64,000 nt of DNA from JBKHYJ01 sp046565505 (GCA_046565505.1 JBKHYJ010000022.1:1-64000), one strand, 5' to 3'. Shown: positions 49,946-58,132, numbered from the stretch's first letter. Numbers and translations: made by a program. Notes: generated by a model not told the origin, from the letters alone.

Positions 49946-50584
49946 TTATAACTCGCTCAATTCTTTTAGAGCTTTCTTATTCAAGATGGTGATTTTCTTC
50001 CGGCCTATTTCTATGAGCCTGTCTTCTCTTAGCGAGTCCATTACATTCGTTACTGTCTCTCGGTAGGTTGCCAGCTTTTCGGCTAACTCTCCTTGAGTGA
50101 ATCCTGAAACCTCAGACTCATCCCCTGCGAGGTTTAAGAGCAATCCGGCTAAGCGAGATTCAACCGTTTGAAACGTAGTCCGGTAGTGTTCTGCCTCCAC
50201 ATAGGCAAGATGTGGGCCTATCTCTTGAAGGATAGAGATAGGGTTTGAATTGATCCACTCAGACACTAACGATACATCCATCACACCTACGGTCACTCCC
50301 CCTGATCCTGCGATAGCCCGGCAATCGAGCATTGTCTGACCGAGTAAGGGAAGTTCGCCAAACACTGACCCAGCTTCTAACGAAGTAACAAACATATCTT
50401 GTGCGGTGTGCCAGATTTCAACTACTCCTTCTTGCACGACGAACAGTTGATTATTAGGACGGATGATCCTATGCGCTCTAAAGATTTCAGTGGGTAATTC
50501 AAAGAAGTCTATTTTTAGGTAGCCGATTTTCTGAGCCAACATCTTAGAGGCGAGGACTTTTCTTTTTTCCGTTAACTGTCCCAT
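49946..50584 (-). CDS. Crp/Fnr-family transcription regulator
   Basis: About 212 residues from ATG 50584. The cNMP-binding barrel (QLFVVQEGVVEIWHTAQDMF, GSVFGELPLLG) is followed by a Crp-type HTH (FTQGELAEKLATYRETVTNV). A perfect terminator-type hairpin ends right at the start codon, and the frame is open further upstream to 50659 without an SD. Divergent to an XRE regulator, so the pair is a likely lysogeny or stress switch. Confidence 0.75.
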   Translation of the reverse strand: MGQLTEKRKVLASKMLAQKIGYLKIDFFELPTEIFRAHRIIRPNNQLFVVQEGVVEIWHTAQDMFVTSLEAGSVFGELPLLGQTMLDCRAIAGSGGVTVGVMDVSLVSEWINSNPISILQEIGPHLAYVEAEHYRTTFQTVESRLAGLLLNLAGDESEVSGFTQGELAEKLATYRETVTNVMDSLREDRLIEIGRKKITILNKKALKELSEL

Positions 50585-50650
50585 AAAAAAGGAAGAGGGT
50601 ACGCACAAATTGGTATCCCTGAACCCATCACAACCACTGTGCGTCCCTCT
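50585..50650 (-). terminator. Attenuator-like hairpin before the Crp/Fnr gene
   Basis: On the minus strand AGAGGG-ACGCACA (bulge of one base) pairs with TGTGCGT-CCCTCT over 13 bp, then TTCC and six T follow, ending at the ATG. This is an intrinsic terminator in the leader of the gene, downstream of its promoter. Confidence 0.65.
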
Positions 50651-50699
50651 CCAACCCAAAAGGAGGATTCGGTTATTCTTGGCTTACCCCAAAGGATGT

Positions 50700-50755
50700 G
50701 CTAAAACGAGATACTACCGAAGGGATAGAGCGATGTCAAGTATGTATGTCAAATT
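50700..50755 (-). promoter_or_regulatory. Promoter/operator between the Crp/Fnr and XRE genes
   Basis: On the minus strand two TTGACAT boxes stand 13 bp apart. The proximal one is followed after 17 bp by TAGTAT (4/6 -10 match). The doubled box could be a regulator site as well as a promoter. The XRE repressor is the obvious candidate. Confidence 0.5.
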
Positions 50756-50771
50756 TTGAAATGGATTACCC

Positions 50772-51170
50772 ATGATGAAAGAAACGCTCGGCCAATTCGT
50801 CACGCGAATCATGAAGCAGAAGAACCTCACTATCAGGGATGTTGAGGAACGGGGTAAGCTCACCCACAGCTATGTTGCCAGGGCGATGAAAGGCGAGGTC
50901 AAGAATCCGACTTTGAGAATAATGGTTGGGCTGGCTAAGGGGTTGGATGTGGATTTGTATGACGTATTCAAGGCAGCTTCCGGCCAATCTCCACGCGAAG
51001 CGGTGGACCCATTGTTAATCCTTCAGGTGATCCAGAAAGCCTTCCTGCATCCAGAACTGCTCGAAGTCATTGAAGGGTGGGATAGAGTACCAAAGAAATT
51101 ACGGGAGGCGTTTGTACTCGCGGTCAAACAAGCGGAGAAGAAGCCGAACAACAAGAAGAAGAAGCGTTAA
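50772..51170 (+). CDS. XRE-family HTH regulator (repressor-like)
   Basis: 132 residues. LGQFVTRIMKQKNLTIRDVE, then LTHSYVARAMKGEVKNPTLR is an XRE/Cro-type HTH. The C-terminal 60 residues are helical, ending in a basic run (KKPNNKKKKR). It is divergently transcribed from the Crp/Fnr gene and may keep the prophage silent. Convergent overlap of 4 nt with the next minus-strand gene. Confidence 0.72.
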   Translation: MMKETLGQFVTRIMKQKNLTIRDVEERGKLTHSYVARAMKGEVKNPTLRIMVGLAKGLDVDLYDVFKAASGQSPREAVDPLLILQVIQKAFLHPELLEVIEGWDRVPKKLREAFVLAVKQAEKKPNNKKKKR

Positions 51171-52162
51171 TCTTCAGGTTCCGAAAATACCTTGATTGCG
51201 TAGGCGACGAGTTTCCGTAGCCTATTTACGTTCTTTCCCTCCTGAGTGGTTAGATACATGAGTTTTACAATTAAATCCTTCTCTTCCATTTCGTCAAGGT
51301 TTTCAGCATCCTTATCATCACCATTTGGCTCTTTGACCATTTTATTTTCTTTCCATTCTTTCAAGCCTTGTACTGGCGCAGGTCCAAAAATCGCAGGATG
51401 GGCAGACGTAGCCGAAGGCTCATGAGCCTCACGCTGCGGCATTGGAACTATATTCCCAGGGAATGACTGAATAATTGGTACAGATGAGCGAGACCTGTAT
51501 CCCCGCAAGGCCAAATCTTGCCCAGTCTCGCGGTACTCAGAATATGCAAAAGCATAGGGAGAGGCAAGAACAATCCGTGAAATATTGGAGGCTTCTTGAA
51601 TCCTTCCAACCTCTCCATACTCTACAGCTAATGAGTTCAAGTAGTTGGTGTATAAAGAATGTGATCCGTAGAAAGCTTTAACTATAGGTAAGAACTGCTC
51701 AATATGACGCACCGCTCCGTGATGATCTCCCTCTGCACTCTTACAAATTGCTACACCAAGTTGAGCCTCAAGACTGGTAAATGGATCACCTATCTTAATG
51801 GCTTCTGCTCGAAAACGTAGTGCCTCACCAATCCTCCCCTGCCACTGTTCTTTTACAGAAAGTGTTTGAAGCGCCCGCGCCTTGTATTGTTCTGGCCCTT
51901 GTTCATACACCCGTTCTAGTAATTTGGTGGAGGCTTCGTATAGACCTTTTCGGTTTAAATACTGAGCTTCATAGTAGTCTCCTAAGACGTTAAACGGATA
52001 TGGGAATCGCTGTAATACTCGGCCAATGTCGTACTGTCTTTGGGTATCTCTGACACAATAAGACCAGTCTGCCACTCTAACCAGTTGATACAATCTCTCC
52101 TGTTCAAATCCCACTTTGGAGGTAAACACCGTGAGAAAACTTTTAGCTGTGGCTGTGTTCAT
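51167..52162 (-). CDS. TPR-like repeat protein
   Basis: 331 residues. GGAAG lies 6-7 nt before ATG 52162. Repeats such as LNRKGLYEASTKLLERVYEQ, KARALQTLSVKEQWQGRIGE and YLNSLAVEYGEVGRIQEASN are tetratricopeptide-like helix pairs. The C-terminal 100 residues are disordered, then helical. It could be a partner of the regulators or a moron. The first 32 bp overlap the divergent exported protein gene. Confidence 0.6.
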   Translation of the reverse strand: MNTATAKSFLTVFTSKVGFEQERLYQLVRVADWSYCVRDTQRQYDIGRVLQRFPYPFNVLGDYYEAQYLNRKGLYEASTKLLERVYEQGPEQYKARALQTLSVKEQWQGRIGEALRFRAEAIKIGDPFTSLEAQLGVAICKSAEGDHHGAVRHIEQFLPIVKAFYGSHSLYTNYLNSLAVEYGEVGRIQEASNISRIVLASPYAFAYSEYRETGQDLALRGYRSRSSVPIIQSFPGNIVPMPQREAHEPSATSAHPAIFGPAPVQGLKEWKENKMVKEPNGDDKDAENLDEMEEKDLIVKLMYLTTQEGKNVNRLRKLVAYAIKVFSEPED

Positions 52163-52376
52163 TTTCTTCCTTTCGTTCTCGACTGCATTCGCAGGGCATG
52201 TGATTGTGGGTAATGGTTATGCCTCTTGTGAGTGCGGGACAAAAGGGTGTCTGGAAGACTACCCCGGCGAATGTAGTGGGTATAACATGAATCAACAAAG
52301 CATCCCCACTGACTATGGCTCTGAAAGTCTACTAATTCTAGCTGCATTAATGTTATGGCTGAAACTTAAAGCCTAG
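52131..52376 (+). CDS. Small exported Cys-rich protein
   Basis: GTG 52131 is chosen because GGAGG lies 9 nt upstream. VRKLLAVAVFIFFLSFSTAF is a signal peptide, followed by CECGTKGCLEDYPGEC and a C-terminal hydrophobic helix (LLILAALMLWLKL). Possibly a surface-modifying moron. Unknown. Confidence 0.5.
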   Translation: MRKLLAVAVFIFFLSFSTAFAGHVIVGNGYASCECGTKGCLEDYPGECSGYNMNQQSIPTDYGSESLLILAALMLWLKLKA

Positions 52377-52560
52377 TCCGGTTTAAAACTAAACTTAACA
52401 ACCGTCAAAACATCGGCGGCATACTGGACGTGTGCCTATTTAAATGATTTTCTCCCTTAAAAGCAAGCGTTATTACACTGGTAAGCAAAGGAAGATAACG
52501 TATGGACGCTTTAGCTAAAGCTCTATAAAATCATACCGATTAGATTAAACAGGAGAATAA

Positions 52561-52851
52561 ATGGAAAACGAACCTACTGGAGTAACTGACTACGCGATAG
52601 CAAATGCTTCCCTTGTCCTGCTAGTTACCATAATAGGAAAGTTAGTAAAGAAAGGTATTTTTACGCGGGAAGAGATAAAAGAGCTATTAAAAGAATTGGC
52701 CGCCCCGACGGAAGCTCCACCATTAGATCATATATTTGATGATTCCGTAGCTGACAATACACAAGATATATTTCAGCTACTACTGGAAACTTTTCGTGAT
52801 ACATATGAACCTGGGGATAAGTCAGGAAACCCCGATAAACCTACCCCTTGA
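52561..52851 (+). CDS. Hypothetical protein, 96 aa
   Basis: AGGAG precedes the ATG. DYAIANASLVLLVTIIGKLV may be a membrane helix; REEIKELLKELAAP and an acidic tail follow. No family recognised. Last gene before the long non-coding segment. Confidence 0.5.
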   Translation: MENEPTGVTDYAIANASLVLLVTIIGKLVKKGIFTREEIKELLKELAAPTEAPPLDHIFDDSVADNTQDIFQLLLETFRDTYEPGDKSGNPDKPTP

Positions 52852-52937
52852 CAGATTCTGTAGATATGTAATACTGACCTCAAAGCGTTTCTAACTGCAC
52901 TTTTTCAAATCCGCGTACAATCACGCAAAATACCCTT

Positions 52938-52984
52938 CCAACAAACTGAGCGTTCGCACCTCGGAAGGGTAGACGCTCTTTTTG
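52938..52984 (+). terminator. Terminator before the structured RNA region
   Basis: ACCCTTCC and GGAAGGGT form an 8-bp stem; GAGCGT/ACGCTC gives an alternative. CTCTTTTT follows. It separates the upstream cargo gene from the RNA candidate. Confidence 0.6.
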
Positions 52985-53000
52985 TATGACCATTAAATGA
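52984..53000. repeat. 17-bp repeat GTATGACCATTAAATGA, copy 1
   Basis: Exactly repeated at 54009-54025. Both copies contain the four-codon frame ATG ACC ATT AAA TGA. This one ends just before the candidate RNA. Confidence 0.6.
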
Positions 53001-53009
53001 TTGTTTGTT

Positions 53010-53571
53010 TTCCCCTGGGGGAGAGTCCAGGCAGCAACTCGCATTGCTGCGTATACTCTAAGCTTTTCCTAGTCGTTGTCCACTACTAGGGGCTTAGGGG
53101 GAAGCAAATAACAGATTGTTCCTTCTCTTGGCCTGTGTAAATCGTAGGATGCCAGCCCAATAATCAATAAGCTGGTGCGGTGAAAGCCAGAGTGTATCCA
53201 TCCTGTGATTTACCGGGCAAAGTGAGGGGGTAAGTGGTTTCCTATAAGCTGGTGTGGCAGAAACGCAAGATGCACCACTAAGACGGTGGGTATGCTAACT
53301 GGGCAAGTCTAGCCATAGCATTGTGGGTAAGGGTCGCTCCCAACTCCCATCGCCAGCTTCTAGTAAGTCACAATTCAGTAAGACACCCGATTTAGGTTTT
53401 CTGTTTAAGTGTGCTGGGTACGCTATGCATCGGTGTATAACACCACCCAGCACTCTCAAGTGGAAAACACTTGCCCCCCAACTAACTTTAAACAACCCGA
53501 CGCTCCCGACATAAGAACCTCAGTAGAAACCTCAAAGCGCGCACTACCGGATTTTTCCGGCCTGCGCTTTA
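53010..53571 (+). ncRNA. Candidate large structured phage RNA, about 0.56 kb
   Basis: No plausible gene, but at least seven well-formed stems occur in order. AGAGT/ACTCT (53022-53059) encloses GCAGCAA/TTGCTGC. TAAGC/GCTTA (53059-53096) encloses CCTAGT/ACTAGG. GTAAATC-gt-AGGATG (53137-53151) pairs with CATCCT-gt-GATTTAC (53199-53213) around CCAGC/GCTGG. ATGCTA/TAGCAT (53292-53321) encloses GGC/GCC. GTGCTGGGT/ACCCAGCAC (53411-53453) encloses GGTGT/ACACC. AAAGCGC/GCGCTTT (53534-53570) encloses CCGG/CCGG and closes the element. Size and location in a tRNA-integrated prophage recall the GOLLD and ROOL classes, but no class match can be claimed. The strand is assumed. Confidence 0.6.
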
Positions 53572-53645
53572 GGAAATACTAGGCGGCGGCAGAAGGGGAC
53601 AGATGTAGAGGGGGGTAATAATGTCATGACAATGGTGCTGACAAT

Positions 53646-53792
53646 ATGAGAGACATTCACTACAAACGAAGAAGCATACGATTATCTGATGAAGTATGGG
53701 AAGCTCTAAAGGTCGCCCAGAAGCAGTCAGGTAAGAGTTGGAACCTATTTATAAAGGACACATATGGGAATAATGAAGAAGCTAAAACATAA
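53646..53792 (+). CDS. Ribbon-helix-helix-like mini protein, 48 aa
   Basis: YKRRSIRLSDEVWEALKVAQ, then KQSGKSWNLFIKDTYGN: a beta strand plus two helices as in Arc/CopG regulators. Overlaps the next small gene by 29 nt. Probably DNA-binding. Confidence 0.6.
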   Translation: MRDIHYKRRSIRLSDEVWEALKVAQKQSGKSWNLFIKDTYGNNEEAKT

Positions 53793-53910
53793 GAAGGAAA
53801 TGGGTCAGTACATCACGGCAGAGGAGAAACGATTCATTGAAGCAAACGAAGAAAAAACCGCCGACCTTTTAACTGGCATAAAGCCGGTAGGTGGCGATTC
53901 TCCCCTCTAA
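53764..53910 (+). CDS. Small protein, 48 aa
   Basis: MGIMKKLKHKKEMGQYITAE, then EKRFIEANEEKTADLL. Basic N-terminus and helical. Overlaps the ribbon-helix-helix gene in another frame. Unknown. Confidence 0.4.
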   Translation: MGIMKKLKHKKEMGQYITAEEKRFIEANEEKTADLLTGIKPVGGDSPL

Positions 53911-54008
53911 TACTTGTGGAAAACTTTTAGCCTAAGTCTCTCCGATACGCATATTTATTGATGATTACCGTTAATTGCTCAACCCTCCGTATATACCCTA
54001 CAATTAAG

Positions 54009-54025
54009 GTATGACCATTAAATGA
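54009..54025. repeat. 17-bp repeat GTATGACCATTAAATGA, copy 2
   Basis: Identical to 52984-53000. It lies 4 bp before the start of a small membrane protein gene. TTGCTC (53975)-18-TACAAT (53999) upstream may be a promoter. Confidence 0.6.
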
Positions 54026-54029
54026 ATGT

Positions 54030-54188
54030 ATGTCTCACCTCACAATCGCTTGGATTCTCTTAACTCCGATAATAGTAATTTTCGGCATAACTCTCTTAGA
54101 GGGTTTCGGATGGGAACTTCACCCTCTGTGGTGGGGCCTCATAGTAATCGTATTAGCCTGGTGGGGTCTGTACTTCCTCATTAAGTGA
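54030..54188 (+). CDS. Small two-helix membrane protein, 52 aa
   Basis: MSHLTIAWILLTPIIVIFGI and WWGLIVIVLAWWGLYFLI are two transmembrane helices around a short acidic/aromatic loop. Holin-like in size, but placed far from the lysis genes; perhaps an exclusion protein. Confidence 0.5.
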   Translation: MSHLTIAWILLTPIIVIFGITLLEGFGWELHPLWWGLIVIVLAWWGLYFLIK

Positions 54189-54194
54189 TATTTT

Positions 54195-54386
54195 ATGAAA
54201 GAAGAAGTAACTAAAATCTGGCAATGTAGTAGGGGGTGCTGTGAGCAATATAGCAACGGTTATGGGTATGGAGGTTCGCACCCAGTAATAACACAAACTG
54301 TCGGTACGGGTTGTTACAAGGACCACAATCAATGGGTAGGATTTATCGGCTATAGCTACTGTCCTGTGTGTGGTCAACATCTTTAG
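54195..54386 (+). CDS. Small Cys-rich protein, 63 aa
   Basis: IWQCSRGCCEQYSNGYGYGG and YSYCPVCGQHL: several Cys pairs suggest zinc binding. Follows the membrane protein by 6 bp. Unknown. Confidence 0.5.
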   Translation: MKEEVTKIWQCSRGCCEQYSNGYGYGGSHPVITQTVGTGCYKDHNQWVGFIGYSYCPVCGQHL

Positions 54387-54488
54387 GCGCTTCTCTCCCG
54401 CTACTGGGTTCTACCCTTCCTGGAGCTTAGACATACATTCAGTGAGCTACTGGGGTGAGTACATCTGGGGCGGGATAGGCACACCTAT

Positions 54489-54962
54489 ATGCCCTCAAAA
54501 TCATTCACAATCCAAAAGCTCATCGGTAGAGAGTTTGAACAGGCAATGATCCCTGTGCTTTCAGAAATGGGTTTCAGGATCATAGACACTGACTCTTGGG
54601 CCTACCGGCATAAGAAGGGCGTAGATGTTATCGTAGATATTAAAGGGGTGCGGTGTGCTCTTGAGTTCAAGCTGGATAAACTTTCTGAACGTACTCAGCA
54701 CGTCTGTATTGACCTCGATTCAATCCAAAAGACCACCTCCGCTATCTGGATATTCGGACTGCCTAGAACGCCGTATATTGACTGCTACGCCACGAAAATA
54801 GCTGATCTGGCTCCTTTTACCTACCAGTACGCAAAGGACAATCCTGGGGCCGTTAAACGTGTAGGAGAGTTCAAGCAAGAGTGTGTGATGATCCCTAAGT
54901 ACATCTTTACCCGTTTACCCTTCATTTCTAAATTCAAAACAATTGAGTTACAGCCGAATTAA
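54489..54962 (+). CDS. PD-(D/E)xK nuclease-fold protein
   Basis: 157 residues. GREFEQAMIPVLSEMGFRII, then KKGVDVIVDIKGVRCALEFK carries G-V-D...E-F-K, the core of Holliday-junction-resolvase-like and VRR-type nucleases. Followed by an overlapping HNH gene. Likely a phage recombination or DNA-processing nuclease. Confidence 0.65.
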   Translation: MPSKSFTIQKLIGREFEQAMIPVLSEMGFRIIDTDSWAYRHKKGVDVIVDIKGVRCALEFKLDKLSERTQHVCIDLDSIQKTTSAIWIFGLPRTPYIDCYATKIADLAPFTYQYAKDNPGAVKRVGEFKQECVMIPKYIFTRLPFISKFKTIELQPN

Positions 54963-55299
54963 GAAAGTCCGAATCAGTAAGTATGACAAGTTGTGGAGCA
55001 AGCTAGTCAGAGAACGGGACAAACGATGTTTGGTCTGTGGAAAGACCGACTACCTAGCAGCACATCACTACATCAGGCGTGGCGTTAAAGCTACCAGATT
55101 GGCCCCAGAGAACGGTATTACCCTCTGTCCCTCTCATCACACCTTTAACAGTGATTTCTCTGCTCACAAGACACCTGAAGCGTTTAAGCGGTGGTTTGAG
55201 AAAGAGTACCCCGACAGAGCTAAGGCGATGCGTAAAAGAGAACGAACAATGATGACTGAATTACAAGCTATTAAAGAATTCCAAGATGCTTACCTATGA
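54943..55299 (+). CDS. HNH nuclease/recombination protein (NinG-like style)
   Basis: 118 residues, TTG start within the preceding gene. KRCLVCGKTDYLAAHHYIRR, then GITLCPSHHTFN: C-x-x-C, H-H, C-x-x-H-H is a classic HNH with zinc knuckle. Probable endonuclease working with the PD-(D/E)xK neighbour. Confidence 0.7.
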   Translation: MSYSRIKKVRISKYDKLWSKLVRERDKRCLVCGKTDYLAAHHYIRRGVKATRLAPENGITLCPSHHTFNSDFSAHKTPEAFKRWFEKEYPDRAKAMRKRERTMMTELQAIKEFQDAYL

Positions 55300-55690
55300 C
55301 TTAGCAAAACAACTTAAAGACGCTGGGTTTCTGTTTCAAGAAACACATAGCGAGGCTGTTATTGGGAAGCGACTACTTGATAATATGTTTGTTTTTGGTG
55401 ATGGAAAGTCTTATTACGAACCTACCCTTTCCGAGCTTATATCTGAGTGTGTTGAATATATGGTTGCAAGGAATACTTGGCAGAACATGGATAGGTTTCA
55501 CTTCTTTGAGCTTGCACCAAATATCAATGTATCAGGTGAGATTGACTTAATCGGGAAAGTGTATGAGTGGCGAGCTACTTGGTCTACGGGTAGCAGCCTC
55601 GATGATATTGACTGGAGTAGAAACTTTTTCGGCAAAACCCCAGAAGAAGCAGTAGCTAAATTATGGCTCTTACTACATGGACGGAAATAA
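55286..55690 (+). CDS. Hypothetical phage protein, 134 aa
   Basis: MLTYDLAKQLKDAGFLFQET and TPEEAVAKLWLLLHGRK frame a mixed alpha/beta protein. The ending (EEAVAKLWLLL) is common in small phage proteins of unknown role. Overlaps the HNH gene by 14 nt. Confidence 0.6.
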   Translation: MLTYDLAKQLKDAGFLFQETHSEAVIGKRLLDNMFVFGDGKSYYEPTLSELISECVEYMVARNTWQNMDRFHFFELAPNINVSGEIDLIGKVYEWRATWSTGSSLDDIDWSRNFFGKTPEEAVAKLWLLLHGRK

Positions 55691-55790
55691 CAATAGACAA
55701 TGTGAAACCTGCGGCTGGTTTCTGCCGGATGCCTGTAATGTCCAGTGTCCAAACTGCGGAACCAAGCTAAGCTGTGACGCTAATGAATAA
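55677..55790 (+). CDS. Mini zinc-ribbon protein, 37 aa
   Basis: RQCETCGWFLPDACNVQCPN, then CGTKL: two CxxC pairs. Overlaps both neighbours (14 and 8 nt). Unknown; fourth zinc-ribbon protein of this size in the prophage. Confidence 0.5.
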   Translation: MDGNNNRQCETCGWFLPDACNVQCPNCGTKLSCDANE

Positions 55791-55980
55791 ACCTATCGTA
55801 ATGGAACCTAACAAGATATATCACCCACCTGATTACTCAGTACGGGGGATGATAGTAAAAGAACTGGGGATACTCTTTGAAGCTCACGACTCCCTACCAG
55901 AACACTCCCCAGGCTGTGAGATTGAATGTGTCTTAGAATCCTTGTATAGAAACCACGTTACTTCAAGCGGCTCAGGATAG
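55783..55980 (+). CDS. Small protein, 65 aa
   Basis: MNKPIVMEPNKIYHPPDYSV, then acidic EHSPGCEIECVLESLYRN. Its 3' end overlaps the convergent integrase gene by 23 nt. Unknown. Confidence 0.45.
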   Translation: MNKPIVMEPNKIYHPPDYSVRGMIVKELGILFEAHDSLPEHSPGCEIECVLESLYRNHVTSSGSG

Positions 55981-56809
55981 ATGTTCTCTTGTGCATTTGT
56001 TTAAGGTCGTCATCATTGAGTTCTGTATACCTTCGGGTCATCTGTAGCGTTGAGTGGCCCAAGGCTTTCTGAAGGTACATTATATTCCCTCCGTTCCTCA
56101 CATACTCAACCGCAAAGGTATGCCTGAATCTGTGGAATCCGGCCACACCCAAACCGAGTTTTCTACAAAGGTTGCTGAAGTCTCTAAAGACATTCCTATA
56201 TCCCTGTTTGCAACCGTCCCTGGTTGGGAACGCAAGCTCAAACTCGTTTTTCTGTAGCCAGCGGATTAGCACTTTCCGAAGCTCAAAGGACATTGGAACC
56301 ATTCGTTGCTTGCTGCCCTTTCCTGACAACTTTATTAGCAAGTCATCTATGAGAATGTCCTGCCGCTTCAAGTTTAGAAGCTCAACGTCTATCCTTGCTC
56401 CGGTATCTATGAGGGTGTAAACAAGCGCGTGCATCCTAAAGTCGGTCCACGTCTTTGGCTTCCAGTTAAGGAAGACGCTAAGCTGAGTCTCGTCGTAGGT
56501 CTTGATGATTTTCTTTTCTTCCTTTACCTGTTTGATTTTCAACCGTTCTCCGAGGTGGTTATTTTCCCAAAGCCAGGAGAGAAACGAGTTCATTCCACGG
56601 ATATATACGTTAGTCCCGCTCGATGACATCCCGCCTTCCCGTAGCTTAATTACAAAGTCATTCAAGATAAATCTATCCGGTATAACAGAACCCACTGACC
56701 GTGTATACGCATTAAAGCTCTGTCGGTAGAATCTGACCGTCTTAGGAGTCACACCAGCAAGGAAGGTTTTCTCCTTCACAAACTGATTAAATAATTCATC
56801 AAGATTCAT
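55958..56809 (-). CDS. int: Tyrosine-family site-specific integrase
   Basis: 283 residues from ATG 56809 (GGAGG upstream). N-terminal SAM-like core-binding domain (1-95) and catalytic domain with Arg139 (DTGARID), Lys164 (GKGSKQR), His226-xx-Arg229 (HRFRHTFA), His252 (LGHST) and nucleophile Tyr261 (RRYTEL). All residues needed for recombination are present. It is located 0.4 kb from the intact tRNA-Lys, so it is the enzyme that used this site. Confidence 0.92.
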   Translation of the reverse strand: MNLDELFNQFVKEKTFLAGVTPKTVRFYRQSFNAYTRSVGSVIPDRFILNDFVIKLREGGMSSSGTNVYIRGMNSFLSWLWENNHLGERLKIKQVKEEKKIIKTYDETQLSVFLNWKPKTWTDFRMHALVYTLIDTGARIDVELLNLKRQDILIDDLLIKLSGKGSKQRMVPMSFELRKVLIRWLQKNEFELAFPTRDGCKQGYRNVFRDFSNLCRKLGLGVAGFHRFRHTFAVEYVRNGGNIMYLQKALGHSTLQMTRRYTELNDDDLKQMHKRTSILSRLK

Positions 56810-57133
56810 ATGTCCTCCGCATACCAGCAATCAAGCAAACGAACTGAGCTAAAACTAAAGCTGTGGGCTTATAAGCTTGAGCATCCGTGTGTTGATTGCG
56901 GTGAAGCTGATCCGGTAGTGCTTACCTTCGACCACAAAGATAAGAAGAAGGGCGCAATAGCCAACCTCGTTCACACGATGGCTCACCGGAAGTTCGCCTG
57001 GGAGAAAATCCTTAAAGAGATAGCCAAGTGTGAAGTCCGTTGTTTTAACTGTCATATGCGCCGTACAGCGATTCAGCTTGGAAGGTACAAGTGGCGGGAA
57101 ATAGAAAAGCCTAAAGTCAGCGGCTCAAATTGA
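56810..57133 (+). CDS. HNH endonuclease-like protein divergent to the integrase
   Basis: 107 residues. PCVDCGEADPVVLTFDHKDK and CEVRCFNCHMRRTAIQLGRY: C-x-x-C, D-H, C-x-x-C-H form an HNH with zinc. Its ATG abuts the integrase ATG within CATATG. Possibly a helper in recombination or a homing-type nuclease. Confidence 0.65.
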   Translation: MSSAYQQSSKRTELKLKLWAYKLEHPCVDCGEADPVVLTFDHKDKKKGAIANLVHTMAHRKFAWEKILKEIAKCEVRCFNCHMRRTAIQLGRYKWREIEKPKVSGSN

Positions 57134-57182
57134 GCTTTTAACTTCAGGCTTGCAGTTTGTAACTACAACTCTTAGAACGATT

Positions 57183-57258
<76 letters not shown>

Positions 57259-58132
57259 GAATATCCTGATTTTACTTACGAGATTTGCCCTTTGTCAATG
57301 CTGAGTCATAATGCATTCTACCCTGATTGCCGGAATCCGATGTTTTACATCTACACGAGGCCGTTGATTCTTCTTAAGCCACTTTGGACAACGAATAGAG
57401 CATGCCACTAGTTCATGGCTGCCGGGGAATAGAGATTCCTTGATTATAGAAATTAGACCGCCCGGCCCCTCCTACAGGTGACGCCAGACATGCGCGTTAA
57501 ATGCGTCCCTATGTTCAGCCATGCGCGTCACTCTCAGGTTGAAATAATCCGGCACTTGCGCATCATCAGTGGCAGCCGCCTAAGTGCAATCAAAATATTC
57601 TAGAACAGCCCTTACCTCATCTTAGCTTAATGACTCAATTAATTGCCTAACCCTCATTACCCTCATTGCTTGATCTGGCTCAGTTTAATTTTCCCACATT
57701 TCGCAGCAGCCCTTGCCTCCGAGTCAATGAGAAACTGTGAATGCCTGCTCGCGCGTAAGCGGCCCATGGGGCCAGCGCCTAGCCCTGCCCTTGGTAGACA
57801 ACGCGCCGGAACAAATTTCTTCGCGCGGTGTCTAACCAAAGCTGGAAAGCTCCACCTCACTTGTCGCTAGTAAGGAGTCGCAGAAACGACTGCCCTGAAA
57901 GCCGCGTACCGCAACACCTCGTCGCGCGCCCGGAGCGTTCCAGCCAATAGACGTACCTAGATCGGACCGCAGGCCGCCTGGGACAACGAAGCGTGCGATG
58001 CCTGACTCATTTGGAACGCGGGTTGAAATGACCGAGACCAGTGTAGACTCGTCGCATCCTCGCCTTACGCTCCTGCACTCACGGCGGGGCGCATCTCCGG
58101 GGTAACTAGACACCTGCTGAAGGAGGCTCTCG
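57259..58132. other. Gene-poor stretch between tRNA-Lys and the TPR-CHAT gene
   Basis: No convincing gene. Two short frames at 57643-57870 (both strands) and one at 57832-58167 (minus) lack SD sites or motifs. GC content rises through this stretch from phage-like to host-like. GAAGGAGG at about 58120 serves the next gene. Confidence 0.5.

Noticed and set aside
53295..53514. Short frames on both strands inside the RNA candidate
   Set aside because: They follow the palindromic stems, lack SD sites and have no protein-like features.
57643..57870. Overlapping frames on both strands before the TPR-CHAT gene
   Set aside because: High-GC chance frames with no SD and no recognisable domain.
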